DNA of 64,000 nt from SBBG01 sp033717875 (GTDB taxonomy: Bacteria > Pseudomonadota > Gammaproteobacteria > Ga0077554 > Ga007554). The position numbers were made by a program, and so were the translations under genes. Positions 1 through 7,504 of this stretch are shown here, in pieces (within the stretch, counting starts at the first letter, position 1; each line of letters opens with the position of its first letter). The notes beneath the pieces are model-generated. The model ran no database searches, was not told the origin of the DNA, and was given only the letters and a program-made list of their open reading frames with translations. The stretch covers positions 1-64,000 of the forward strand of contig JADDKJ010000008.1 in the NCBI GenBank assembly GCA_033717875.1, written 5' to 3'.

Positions 1-304
1 GATAGATCTCATGCCCGGGGTGCCTCTGGCTGGCGCCAGGCTTCCTGTATAGCGCCTCAATGCCCATGCGCGCCATCAGTGTGCCAACGTGTTTGCGTCC
101 GACCTTGAAGCCCTCCCGATGGAGCTGGTTGCGCAGCATCCGCGCGCCCATGAATGGGTGCTCCAGATGCAACTCGTCAATGCGGCGCATGAGCGCCAGG
201 TCGGCGGCGCTGACCGGTTTGGGCAGGTAATACACGCTGCCCCGGCTGATCCCTGCCAACTGGGCCTGGCGGCTGATCGAAAGGGGATGGTGGCCGTCTA
301 TCAT
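1..304 (-). CDS. IS3-family transposase OrfB, N-terminal part
   Basis: This is the start of the DDE integrase-type subunit of an IS3-family transposase, about 101 codons before the window edge. The visible part is the HTH_21-like N-terminal region ([36 protein letters not shown]) that precedes the DDE catalytic core; no catalytic residue is in view. The ATG at 304 overlaps the orfA stop as ATGA, so translation may be coupled. Many IS3 elements make an OrfAB fusion by -1 frameshifting; no clear slippery heptamer was identified here. Whether the gene is intact cannot be judged. Confidence 0.8.
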   Translation of the reverse strand, partial: MIDGHHPLSISRQAQLAGISRGSVYYLPKPVSAADLALMRRIDELHLEHPFMGARMLRNQLHREGFKVGRKHVGTLMARMGIEALYRKPGASQRHPGHEIY

Positions 305-606
305 CGCCTTGCGCTCAGCAATCCCACCTTGGTGAGCGCGCTTTCTAAAAAATCATTCTCCAGCGTCAGTTGGCCAATCTTGGCGTGCAGCGCCTTCAAG
401 TCAACAGGCGGCTCCGCCACAGCGCCTCCGCCGCCAAACACGTCGCCAGCCCGTTCGCTCAATTGCCGTTTCCATTCCGTAATCTGGTTGGGATGCACTT
501 CAAACCGTTGCGCCAGCTCCGCCAGCGTCTTGTCACCGGCCAGCGCTGCCAGCGCTACTTTGGCCTTGAACACCGCTGAGTGCGTTCGTCTCGCTCTTTT
601 TGCCAT
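301..606 (-). CDS. IS3-family transposase OrfA
   Basis: A 101-residue helix-turn-helix protein of the IS3 OrfA type. The basic N-terminus ([20 protein letters not shown]) and the HTH segment ([19 protein letters not shown]) bind the IS ends; the C-terminal helix ([19 protein letters not shown]) is the leucine-zipper-like part that contacts OrfB. I chose the ATG at 606; in-frame ATGs at 618 and 642 lie upstream. The stop codon overlaps the orfB start. No internal damage is visible. Confidence 0.85.
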   Translation of the reverse strand: MAKRARRTHSAVFKAKVALAALAGDKTLAELAQRFEVHPNQITEWKRQLSERAGDVFGGGGAVAEPPVDLKALHAKIGQLTLENDFLESALTKVGLLSARR

Positions 607-670
607 CTTCTGCTCCATATTAAAGCCCCGCAGGGCCATCAAAAGGTAGCAGATTCTCCACTTATCGGCT

Positions 671-690
671 TGTTCAGATTTCCGGGGCCA
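671..690 (-). repeat. IS3-family terminal inverted repeat (outer end)
   Basis: The minus strand reads TGGCCCCGGAAATCTGAACA, about 65 bp upstream of orfA. It starts with TG as IS3-family ends do. The partner repeat is outside the window, so the repeat could not be matched to its mate. Confidence 0.6.
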
Positions 691-693
691 CTT

Positions 694-918
694 CTATTCT
701 TCTTCGTTATAAGCGATCATGGCCATGCCATAGCGATGCAAACTGAGCAGAAAAGTGACCCGGTCAATACCGGCCAACTGTGCTGCCATGCCTGATGAGA
801 TGCGCTTCATCTCAAACAACTTCACCGCCATGGCCATTCGCGCTTCATGCTCGAATTCCTCAGGTGTTTCTTGAAGTGCATCCGGCAGTGTTTCCGGATA
901 TTCGATATTAATCCGCAT
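694..918 (-). CDS. UPF0175 family protein (antitoxin-like), possibly shortened at its C-terminus
   Basis: 74 residues of UPF0175 type: a helical region (EARMAMAVKLFEMKRISSG) then the HTH-like segment with AAQLAGIDRVTFLLSLHRYG. UPF0175 proteins are usually about 80-95 residues and often continue past the acidic YNEEE stretch where this one stops; they are commonly paired with a PIN-domain (DUF3368) toxin encoded downstream. Here the stop codon is 3 bp from the IS3-element end, so the last codons and any downstream toxin gene may have been displaced. The ATG at 918 is the only sensible start. Confidence 0.6.
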   Translation of the reverse strand: MRINIEYPETLPDALQETPEEFEHEARMAMAVKLFEMKRISSGMAAQLAGIDRVTFLLSLHRYGMAMIAYNEEE

Positions 919-1002
919 GACTATACTCCGTGGTTTTGTCGTATCAAGTGGTCTAAATGGGATTAGACTTGATTTCCATATTCATCCCAGTGTGTTAGCC
1001 CC

Positions 1003-1441
1003 CTACCCCTCAGCTTGGCTAATCGGTTTCAACAGAAAGTCCGCAATAAAACCGTACTGCTCATTCCGAACCAGATCAAGAATAACGTCCATTCGAATGT
1101 TCATGTAGTCATGGACGATTCGGTTGCGAAGGCCTATGGCACGATTCCAGTCACTTATTTGTTCACGCGGGATCTGGCCGATATCGGCCAACAAAACAAA
1201 AGCATCATAAGCCGATACAGGAATATCCTGCCCCGCTGCCCCGCTGCCCCGCTGCCTTGAGCAAGTGCTTGGCCTTGCCAATGGCGTTTTCTACCAGCAC
1301 TTGCAGCGCATGCAGCACGCCGTTCTGCTCCAGGCGGGACAGCGTATTACCCAACATTAATTTATTCCTGGCATCTGCCAGAATTTCGGATTGGTAACGT
1401 GCGAGTTGTGCCGCTTCCTGCTGATAGACGTCAAGCCGCAT
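1003..1441 (-). pseudogene. hepT: HepT-like HEPN ribonuclease toxin, frameshifted by an 8-bp tandem repeat
   Basis: The N-terminal half (from the ATG at 1441, MRLDVYQQEAAQLARYQ...) and the C-terminal half, with the HEPN catalytic motif RNRIVHDY (R-X4-H-x-Y), lie in different frames. They meet in three tandem copies of an 8-bp unit (GCCCCGCT on the plus strand, 1230-1253). Removing two copies (16 bp) joins the halves as ...LLKAAGQ-DIPVSAYD..., a protein of about 140 residues, the usual HepT length. One, four or seven copies would be in frame; two or three are not. Family knowledge: HepT is an RNase toxin silenced by MntA-mediated AMPylation. As sequenced, the first frame ends after 78 residues and lacks the catalytic motif. 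Confidence 0.8.
1230..1253. repeat. Three tandem copies of an 8-bp unit inside hepT
   Basis: GCCCCGCT is repeated perfectly three times, followed by a partial GCC. The unit length is not a multiple of three, so gain or loss by slipped-strand mispairing changes the hepT reading frame. Confidence 0.9.
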
Positions 1442-1823
1442 GTTCTTTCGCCCAATAAAAATCTTCGAGATCGCGCCATGTTTTTAACAAAAAGTGGCTC
1501 CATGGCAGCGTGTTTTCGCCCTTGAGCAGCAACCCTTCCTCTGCGATCACCGCGTGCATGGCAAGCCGCGCTGCGGGGATATCAACCATGTCAATCTGGT
1601 CCTGCGTTGTCTGCAAGAGTCTGGCAAGATCTGCGCGCAAGGTTTCCGTATATTCCAGCGCATCCCCCCAGGGAATATCCCTGTGCCATTGCACGGCAAA
1701 ATCCCAATCGCTATCCTCTCGCGCCCGGCCAAGGGCACGACTACCAATCAGCAATGCCAGCTCGATGTTTTCCTGCTGCGCAAAGAGATTTCGTAATTGC
1801 TCAATGGTATTACTTGCGTGCAT
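1431..1823 (-). CDS. mntA: MntA-type nucleotidyltransferase antitoxin
   Basis: 130 residues with the minimal nucleotidyltransferase motif LIGSRALGRAREDSDWDF (GSxxxG...SDxD), where the two Asp residues bind metal. MntA proteins neutralise the HepT RNase by adding AMP units to the Tyr of its R-X4-H-x-Y motif; that Tyr is present in the neighbouring broken hepT. The gene lies upstream of hepT and overlaps it by 11 bp, the usual arrangement of this toxin-antitoxin pair. The antitoxin appears intact while the toxin is frameshifted. Confidence 0.8.
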   Translation of the reverse strand: MHASNTIEQLRNLFAQQENIELALLIGSRALGRAREDSDWDFAVQWHRDIPWGDALEYTETLRADLARLLQTTQDQIDMVDIPAARLAMHAVIAEEGLLLKGENTLPWSHFLLKTWRDLEDFYWAKEHAA

Positions 1824-1871
1824 GATTTCCTTGCGCTAGCGTATTCTGAATAATAAGGATTAGGCAGCCCC

Positions 1872-2075
1872 CTATTCTCCCTTATTCATCTGCAAAAACA
1901 TCACATATTCGCCCTGCACATCTAGCGCGAGCAACTTACCAGCTTGCAAAGCGTCAAGGTGCTGGATCTTCAAAGTTACCAATTCCTGCCGCTAGCGTTT
2001 ACCGAAAGGTTGTTCGCTCTCTTCAACATCACAGATAGTATCAACGATAGCAATACGTGGATCATGATTCGTCAT
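1872..2075 (-). pseudogene. Unrecognised 68-codon reading frame with one internal stop
   Basis: Starting at ATG 2075, a frame reads MTNHDPRIAIVDTICDVEES..., meets TAG at 1992-1994, then continues in the same frame (TLKIQHLDALQAGKLLALDV...) to TAG at 1872. The second half looks protein-like (LALDVQGEYVMFLQMNKGE). It may be a small antitoxin-like gene killed by one point mutation, or chance. I do not recognise a family. It occupies most of the 310-bp stretch between mntA and the ygiT-like gene. Confidence 0.25.
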
Positions 2076-2135
2076 ATTGCTTCCCCAATTCATGCTGCAA
2101 CTTCGCTTCGGAAGAAAAGGCCATCCGCACAGGAA

Positions 2136-2392
2136 TCACGCCGTCACCTGCTGCCATTGCGTTACCTCAACCACTGCATGTTTGCGACGCGCGTCCGCGA
2201 CTATGCCTTCCAGCTTTGCCACTACAGGGTCGTCAATCCATGCATCTCCGCATTTTGTACAGACAAATGCAGAACGTCCCTGACGACTACTACACTGGAT
2301 TTCAAATCAACGGCAAAGATAGTCGTGCCTCGGTGTTTTTTACCGCCACAAAGTGGGCACTGCTCAAGGATGTCGGGGCTGATCGCTGTCAT
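2136..2392 (-). pseudogene. YgiT-type zinc-finger protein with a one-base frameshift
   Basis: From ATG 2392 the frame reads MTAISPDILEQCPLCGG... with the first Cys pair (CPLCGG) and TTIFAVDLKSSVVVVRDV. It then leaves frame near 2272, but another frame carries the expected second half: FVCTKCGDAWIDDPVVAKLE, with the second Cys pair. Inserting a single C (GTTC to GTTCC) near 2272 restores VVVVRDVPAFVCTKCGDAW, the VPA-x-VC-x2-CG signature of the family, in an ~85-residue protein. YgiT/MqsA N-domain proteins are usually antitoxins. The start overlaps the stop of the upstream nucleotidyltransferase (ATGA). A sequencing error at this base is possible. Confidence 0.7.
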
Positions 2393-2688
2393 AACATGAC
2401 GCCTTGCTGCCTGGCAATCCGGTGGATGGGCTGCGCCTGTGTTGCCGGAGTCACAAGAACCACATCGACTCGCCTACCCTCCAGGCTGCGCTCAAGTTGT
2501 GCGGCCAGGCGTGCGGCGAGGAGCGAAGGTCGACCGGTGACGTGAGGAACGGTCACCATCAGGTCGATATCCCCGCCTCGCATCTGGTCATCCACGCGAG
2601 AGCCGAATAGCCAAACCTCGGCCTGTGGCCCGAGATTCTGGGCAATCTGTTCTTTGATGATGCGGATCTGTCCTTCGCTTAGACGCAC
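2389..2688 (-). CDS. Nucleotidyltransferase-domain protein (MNT fold)
   Basis: About 99 residues with the nucleotidyltransferase signature VWLFGSRVDDQMRGGDIDLM (GS-x-D, then DID), followed by RRVDVVLVT, the third acidic position. Such proteins are often the antitoxin half of HEPN/MNT pairs. I prefer the GTG start at 2688 (VRLSEGQIRIIKEQI matches the usual N-terminus); an in-frame ATG at 2754 would add 22 arginine-rich residues. No HEPN partner is present: the next gene, overlapping by ATGA, is a frameshifted YgiT-type zinc finger, an odd pairing. Confidence 0.7.
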   Translation of the reverse strand: MRLSEGQIRIIKEQIAQNLGPQAEVWLFGSRVDDQMRGGDIDLMVTVPHVTGRPSLLAARLAAQLERSLEGRRVDVVLVTPATQAQPIHRIARQQGVML

Positions 2689-2813
2689 GCGGCCAATTCC
2701 TCTCCCTCGGCGGTTAACCCTGTTCCGCATCCCAGACAGGATTTGCGATAGCAATAGCGGATCCTGTTGATCATATTGTATTGCTGTACGGCACCCTTTC
2801 TCGCTCTTGCAAG

Positions 2814-3776
2814 TTATGCCCGGAACACGTCATCCAATGACTTGGCGTCCAGAATGGCTTCAGCCCATTGCTCCAGTTGCGCACGGTCGGCCTGTGCCAG
2901 CCGTGCTTCCGCCCAGGGCGGCAGGACGCCGAAACGGCGGGTTAATTGGCGCTTTAGCAGCAACAGCTCGCCCTGCTGGAGTCCTTGCTGGAGGCCCTGC
3001 TGGAGGCCCTGCTGTTTCCATTCCTCGGTCCATTCAATAACACGTTCTGCCAACATGGTTTGCACCTCATGCAGTTCATTCATTTCAGGTATGTTTACCC
3101 CGGGCATGCGTCCGCGAAGGAGGACGCGCGTTACCCATACTGTGAAGGCGCGTCTCAGTCCCGTTTGCTCCGGCGCTTTGAGCCAATCGACCAGTGCGCC
3201 GACCACCGCGCCTACGTCTTTCGGCTCGCGGCTCTTTTCCAGCCGGAACAGCGCGGCGGCGAGATTGCGCAGGGGCAGCAGACCCGATTCGTCGCAGGCG
3301 CCCTCGTCCAGCAGGAGATAGCGGAGCTGGGGCCGGTAATGGGCCAGCCCGCCGGGTACGATTTCGACCAGGTCGGCGATGTCCTGCGCAGCGCGCCAGC
3401 GCTTATTTCCATTATAGAGCACGAGGGGCAGTACCGGGGGCAATTTGCCGGTTGTCGTCAGTTTGCCGCCCCGAATCAGTTCCTGGTAAAGCAGCCCTAG
3501 GTAGGTCATGATCCGCACCGCCATAAACGTATCCACGGTGGACTGGAATTCGAGCAGCAGATAGACGTAGAGCCAATCCCGTCCCCATCTGACCCGCCAG
3601 ATCACATCGTCTTCACGATCGCGCAGGTCGTCGCTGACGAAGCTGGTGCTGATCTTTTCCAGCGTGGAGAAGTCCAGCTCGTCCACCCATGCTTCCCGCA
3701 CAAAACCGCGCAACAGATCTTCCACCATGCGCGGATGAGAAAACAGCAGTTTGTAGCTGTTGTCGTGCGTCGTCAT
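2814..3776 (-). CDS. Rpn family recombination-promoting nuclease / transposase_31-like protein
   Basis: 320 residues. The N-terminus (MTTHDNSYKLLFSHPRMVED) and the PD-(D/E)xK core (Asp 56/57 in REDDVIW, then LLLEFQS with Glu76-x-Gln78) are typical of the Rpn/YhgA family, whose E. coli members are DNA nucleases promoting RecA-independent recombination and have been linked to phage defence. Residues 255-269 are a QQGL repeat encoded by an imperfect 12-bp DNA repeat at about 2970-3010. The C-terminus (LKRQLTRRFGVLPPWAEARL) is DUF4351-like. It is a single-gene unit within the accessory patch and looks intact. Confidence 0.8.
   Translation of the reverse strand: MTTHDNSYKLLFSHPRMVEDLLRGFVREAWVDELDFSTLEKISTSFVSDDLRDREDDVIWRVRWGRDWLYVYLLLEFQSTVDTFMAVRIMTYLGLLYQELIRGGKLTTTGKLPPVLPLVLYNGNKRWRAAQDIADLVEIVPGGLAHYRPQLRYLLLDEGACDESGLLPLRNLAAALFRLEKSREPKDVGAVVGALVDWLKAPEQTGLRRAFTVWVTRVLLRGRMPGVNIPEMNELHEVQTMLAERVIEWTEEWKQQGLQQGLQQGLQQGELLLLKRQLTRRFGVLPPWAEARLAQADRAQLEQWAEAILDAKSLDDVFRA
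2970..3010. repeat. 12-bp imperfect tandem repeat in the Rpn-family gene
   Basis: The unit GCTGGAGGCCCT occurs about three times (one copy diverged as GCTGGAGTCCTT) and encodes Gln-Gln-Gly-Leu blocks on the minus strand. Unit length is a multiple of three, so copy-number change keeps the frame. Confidence 0.7.
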
Positions 3777-3868
3777 CTAAAGAATCACGCAGCCGGGATG
3801 TTGGGCCTGGTGTGGCGTCCCGCTTCGCTGGCGCCAAGCGCGTGCATGGCGAACAGGGGAGAGGAAGG

Positions 3869-4237
3869 TCAATTCCCAATCCCTTTCCCAAGCGATACCG
3901 AAACCGCGCCCAGTTCTTCTCCGCTCACTTCTCTCCGTAGATGCTCGATCTCCTCGCGTAGTGATTCATATTCATCTATTTTCCGCCTCAGAAAGCGGAC
4001 GGTGACCTTGGCCTTTTCCTCCATGCCTTTGGGCGTAAGGAAGTAGGCGTAGGCTGCTTTGTTGCTGCTGTTACGGAAGTTCCTTGCTTTGACGAGCCCT
4101 CTGTTCACCAGCGCCTTGAGGCAGTAATTGGTTTTGCCCAGGCTGACGCCCAATGCTTCCGCCAAGGTCCGCTGGCTGATGTGCGGGTCGTTTTGCAGGA
4201 GCTTGAGGATCTTGTAGTGGGTCTCGTCATCGATCAT
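3869..4237 (-). CDS. MarR family EPS-associated transcriptional regulator
   Basis: 122 residues: an N-terminal winged helix-turn-helix (ISQRTLAEALGVSLGKTNYC, then a wing with LVNRGLVKARNF) and a C-terminal coiled-coil-like segment (KVTVRFLRRKIDEYESLREE). This matches the MarR_EPS family, normally found beside exopolysaccharide and PEP-CTERM/exosortase gene sets. No EPS genes are adjacent; the only related gene in the window is the PEP-CTERM protein at 36.8 kb. Target promoters are unknown. Confidence 0.75.
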   Translation of the reverse strand: MIDDETHYKILKLLQNDPHISQRTLAEALGVSLGKTNYCLKALVNRGLVKARNFRNSSNKAAYAYFLTPKGMEEKAKVTVRFLRRKIDEYESLREEIEHLRREVSGEELGAVSVSLGKGIGN

Positions 4238-4354
4238 GGAGTCATCCGTTCATTGGTTGAACAATTAAAGCAGTTTCAGTGGCGATAATCAACAGGAAAG
4301 TGCGGCACCTGCCGCGGTAATGTGATTGCTTGGGCCATTGGCCGAGCGTGACGA

Positions 4355-5626
4355 TCAACGCACCGGCAATTTCGCGCCCTCGATCCGCTTGCTTTCCTTG
4401 GTCTGCGCGGATGGATAGGTCGGTAACGGTGGGGTAGGGAGGGTTGGGTCTGTCGTCATCGCCAATCCCTTGCGGTAGCATTCGAGTGCGTTCTCTTGTT
4501 CGCCCAGGCGTTCCAGGAGTTGTCCCAACAGGTGGTAGGTTTCGGGTTGCGCGCCGGAGGTTATGCTGGCTTCGAGGTAGCGCTGTGCTTTGCCCCACAG
4601 CCGGTTGCGCAGACATAGCCTGCCCAGGGTTTGCAGTAGCGCGGGGTTGTTGTCGTGATCTTTCAGCCAGCTTTCGCCGCGGGTGAGTTGTTTGGCGGGA
4701 TCGGCGCCGGTTGCGAGGCCGTAGATGTGAACCAGTTGGTCGCTCCATGTTTTCTGGATGGCTTCGCCGAGCAATGCCTCGGCTTGTTGGCCTGTGCCTT
4801 GCGCGATCAGGCCCAGGGCGTATTGGTGCAGGATGTTTTCGTTCGTGCGCAGTTTCTGTGGCACCTGTTGCCAGGTTTTCACCAGCACCAGGGAGTCCTT
4901 GCTGCGCGCCGCTTTGGCGAGCAGGCCGGCGTGGCTGGCGCATTCCAGTTCATCGGCTTGCCCGGGGGTGAGTATGGCGGTGCGGCGCAGGCTGGGGAGC
5001 AGGTCGAGGAGGTGTTCCCAGTCCTGTGTCTCGTGGTAGAGCGTCATCAGCCGCTTGAGGACGGCGGTGTTTTGCGGCGCCGTGTCGCGCAGGGGTGCGA
5101 GGGTGGTGATGGCCGGTGTTTTCTCTCCCTGGTCGAGTTGCAGGGTGGCTTGCGTCAGGCCGATCGCAAGGTTGTTGCCGGAGGCGCATTGCCGCGCCCG
5201 TTGCAGGTAATTGTCGCGGCGCTCGATGGCGTGTTGCTGATGGGCGGCCTGTGCGGCGGCGAGGTAGTTGAGCAGCGGTGTTTCGCTGTGCTCGATATGC
5301 CTGGTAAGCTGCCGTTCCGCCGCCACCCATTCGCCCTCGGCCAGTTTGATCAACCCTTGCGTGAGGGCAGTGCGCGCCCGGTTGAGGTGTTTCTGGTGTT
5401 GCAGTTTTTTCAGGCGGTGCGGGAATCGTCGCATCGCGCCCAGCAAGCGGATGCTGTAGTGGAGGGCGAAAAATACCAATAGTGTCGCCAGCACCAGCAC
5501 GGCCAGGCTGGTTTGCAGTGTCCACTGGTCATAAACGATCTGGACATAGCCGGGGTCGCGCGCGATGAGCAGGGCGACGCCGGTGGCGGTAAGCAGGGCG
5601 AGCAGTATGATCGCCAGTAGTTTCAT
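4355..5626 (-). CDS. hemY: HemY-like membrane protein of the haem biosynthesis operon
   Basis: 423 residues. Two N-terminal membrane segments (about 3-22 and 40-60) flank a short periplasmic loop with DPGYVQIVYDQWTLQTS, the HemY_N signature. The rest is TPR-like helical repeats. Proteobacterial HemY is an inner-membrane protein encoded after hemX; its exact role in tetrapyrrole biosynthesis is unsettled and it is not the Bacillus protoporphyrinogen oxidase HemY. The start overlaps the hemX stop (ATGA at 5623-5626). The C-terminal tail is Pro/Thr-rich and looks poorly conserved. Confidence 0.9.
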   Translation of the reverse strand: MKLLAIILLALLTATGVALLIARDPGYVQIVYDQWTLQTSLAVLVLATLLVFFALHYSIRLLGAMRRFPHRLKKLQHQKHLNRARTALTQGLIKLAEGEWVAAERQLTRHIEHSETPLLNYLAAAQAAHQQHAIERRDNYLQRARQCASGNNLAIGLTQATLQLDQGEKTPAITTLAPLRDTAPQNTAVLKRLMTLYHETQDWEHLLDLLPSLRRTAILTPGQADELECASHAGLLAKAARSKDSLVLVKTWQQVPQKLRTNENILHQYALGLIAQGTGQQAEALLGEAIQKTWSDQLVHIYGLATGADPAKQLTRGESWLKDHDNNPALLQTLGRLCLRNRLWGKAQRYLEASITSGAQPETYHLLGQLLERLGEQENALECYRKGLAMTTDPTLPTPPLPTYPSAQTKESKRIEGAKLPVR

Positions 5627-6702
5627 GGCGACGGCTGAGTTGTACCGCTCGGTGTGGCGGGCGGTTGCAAGGTGGTCGCGGCGCTTTTCTTGTTCTGTTC
5701 CAGCCAGGTGCGCAGGTTTTTCAGCGCGGGGGTGATGTCGGGCAAGGGTGGAGCGAGTTCGATCTTTTCCAGATGCGTCAGTGTTTCCTGCGCGGCCTTG
5801 GCGACGGTGTCTTGTTCATAATAGCGGGCCAGCCAGTCGCGGGCGGTGGCGAGGCTGGCGCGGAAGGTCTGGGTGTCACGGCGCAGCAGGGCCAGGCGGG
5901 CGGTTTCCAGCGTCAGGCGCAGATTGTGCTGAAGATAAACGCGCTGCTCGGGGTGTGACAGCGGCATGGCGGCCTGATCGTTGCGCTGGATCACCACCAG
6001 GCTTTTGATCTCGCTCCATACCGTATCCCAGAAGTGCTGCGTGGCCGGCCCCGGCCTCGCGGCGGGCGCTTCCGTCCGCACGCCGAGCGGTGATAACCGC
6101 TCGATCTGTTTCTCCAGGCTGTTGAGCACAAGCGATGTGCCGGTGATATCCGGCTGGGGGACGGCCTTGAGTTGGGTGATTTCCTCGATCAGTTGCTGGC
6201 GGATGTTGAACAGCGTGGGGTCGTCGATATCCCGCAGGCGCTGATCGGCCTCCTCCAGCGCGCTGACGGTGGAAGGAAGGTCATGTTCGAGCAGCAGACG
6301 ATGGCCGGCGATGCGCATCAGATACTCGGCGTCGCTGGCGGCGGAGTAGTCGCGGCCCTTTTCCAGCGTGGAGCGCATTTGTTGCGCGACATCGCGCAAT
6401 GCCTGCTGCTCGGCGCGCAGCTCATCCAGGCTGCGGGTGAGTTCGCTGCGCAGGGTGGTGTCGAGCGTTCGGAGAGTGGCGGTGATCTGTTGCTGTTGGT
6501 CGTCGAGCGCGTGTTGCTGGGTCCAGAGGTAATACCCTCCGGCGCCCAGCCCCAGCGCAAGGACAAGCGCGCTCAGGCCGAGAGCCACCGCCAGCCGTGA
6601 GGCAGGAGAGGGTTTTTCTTTCGCGGAGGACGGCGCAATAGGGTTGTCCCTTGCTTGTGCTTTCTCCACGGAAGATTCGGGCTGTTGGCCGTCGTCCTTC
6701 AT
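5623..6702 (-). CDS. hemX: HemX, uroporphyrinogen-III C-methyltransferase-like membrane protein
   Basis: 359 residues: a low-complexity cytoplasmic N-terminus (about 1-35), one membrane segment (about 38-60, LALGLGAGGYYLWTQ) and a large coiled-coil-rich periplasmic part (RTLDTTLRSELTRSLDELRA...). This is the HemX family (PF04375). Despite the database name it lacks a SAM-methyltransferase domain. It lies 7 bp after hemD and overlaps hemY, so hemCDXY form one operon. Confidence 0.88.
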   Translation of the reverse strand: MKDDGQQPESSVEKAQARDNPIAPSSAKEKPSPASRLAVALGLSALVLALGLGAGGYYLWTQQHALDDQQQQITATLRTLDTTLRSELTRSLDELRAEQQALRDVAQQMRSTLEKGRDYSAASDAEYLMRIAGHRLLLEHDLPSTVSALEEADQRLRDIDDPTLFNIRQQLIEEITQLKAVPQPDITGTSLVLNSLEKQIERLSPLGVRTEAPAARPGPATQHFWDTVWSEIKSLVVIQRNDQAAMPLSHPEQRVYLQHNLRLTLETARLALLRRDTQTFRASLATARDWLARYYEQDTVAKAAQETLTHLEKIELAPPLPDITPALKNLRTWLEQNKKSAATTLQPPATPSGTTQPSP

Positions 6703-6709
6703 GAGATAT

Positions 6710-7495
6710 TTATACGAAGTCCCGTTCGCGCATGCACCACTCCTTGATGGAGGTCACCAGGCCCGCGTCGCTGGCTTCGCTGGCGACCACCGGCGGGCAG
6801 ATGAAGCCCAGTTCGCCAGCCAGCGCCGCAGTACGGCGGCTGATCACCACCAGCGGCATGTACAACAACCATTCCCGGCCCGACTCACCAGCCATTTCCC
6901 ATAGATTGCGCAGGCTTTCGTTGCTGGTGACGACGATGACATCGACGCCGGCATCCATCACGTCGCCGAAGTTTCCGGCGGGTTTACCACGGCGGTAGAC
7001 CTCGGCGTACTCGACATGTGCGCCGCGTTCGCGCAGGGTGTCGCCCAGCAGCTCCCGCCCGCCCTCGCCGCGGAAAATGACGATCCTCTTCGAGGCGACG
7101 TTGTGCATTTCGTGCAGGGCGAGCAGGGCCTCGCTGTTGAATGGCGGATGGGGCATGATGTTCACCTGCCGCCCGTGGCGTTGCAGTTCCTCGGCGGTGC
7201 GCGCGCCCACCGCCGCCACGCTCAGGCCGGCGGGCCAGCTTCGGCGCGGTGCGACCAGCTCCATCGCCTTGTTCACCGCGTTGGCGCTGATGAAGATGGC
7301 GATATCGAATTCATTCAGCCGATCGACAATGTCCAGCGCTGTGCGACTGTCCTGCGGGTCGAGAATTTCCAATACCGGCAGCAGTACCGTGCGTCCCCCT
7401 TCCGCTTCGATCAACTCGCGCAGGCGTTGCGACTGCTGTGCCGGGCGTGTGACTAATACGGTGGTGTCTTTCAGCATGGCTTCCGTCGTACTCAT
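6710..7495 (-). CDS. hemD: Uroporphyrinogen-III synthase
   Basis: 261 residues. HemD cyclises hydroxymethylbilane to uroporphyrinogen III with inversion of ring D. The N-terminal VLVTRPAQQSQRLRELIEAEG and the later segments AVGARTAEELQRHG and VDVIVVTSNESLRNLWEM are typical of the two alternating alpha/beta domains of this poorly conserved family. It lies 9 bp downstream of hemC. In-frame ATGs at 7495 and 7477 are both possible starts. Confidence 0.92.
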   Translation of the reverse strand: MSTTEAMLKDTTVLVTRPAQQSQRLRELIEAEGGRTVLLPVLEILDPQDSRTALDIVDRLNEFDIAIFISANAVNKAMELVAPRRSWPAGLSVAAVGARTAEELQRHGRQVNIMPHPPFNSEALLALHEMHNVASKRIVIFRGEGGRELLGDTLRERGAHVEYAEVYRRGKPAGNFGDVMDAGVDVIVVTSNESLRNLWEMAGESGREWLLYMPLVVISRRTAALAGELGFICPPVVASEASDAGLVTSIKEWCMRERDFV

Positions 7496-7504
7496 CTGCC
7501 TTGC

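Larger units (their letters stand above)
1..690 (-). mobile_element. IS3-family insertion sequence, partial (runs off the left edge)
   Basis: Two overlapping minus-strand reading frames of IS3-family type (orfA then orfB) are followed on the outer side by a terminal sequence reading TGGCCCCGGAAATCTGAACA on the minus strand, which fits an IS3-family end (TG start). The outer boundary is therefore about position 690. The other end lies beyond base 1, so only orfA and the first ~100 codons of orfB are visible. The element sits just after the stop codon of a small UPF0175 gene. Confidence 0.85.
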
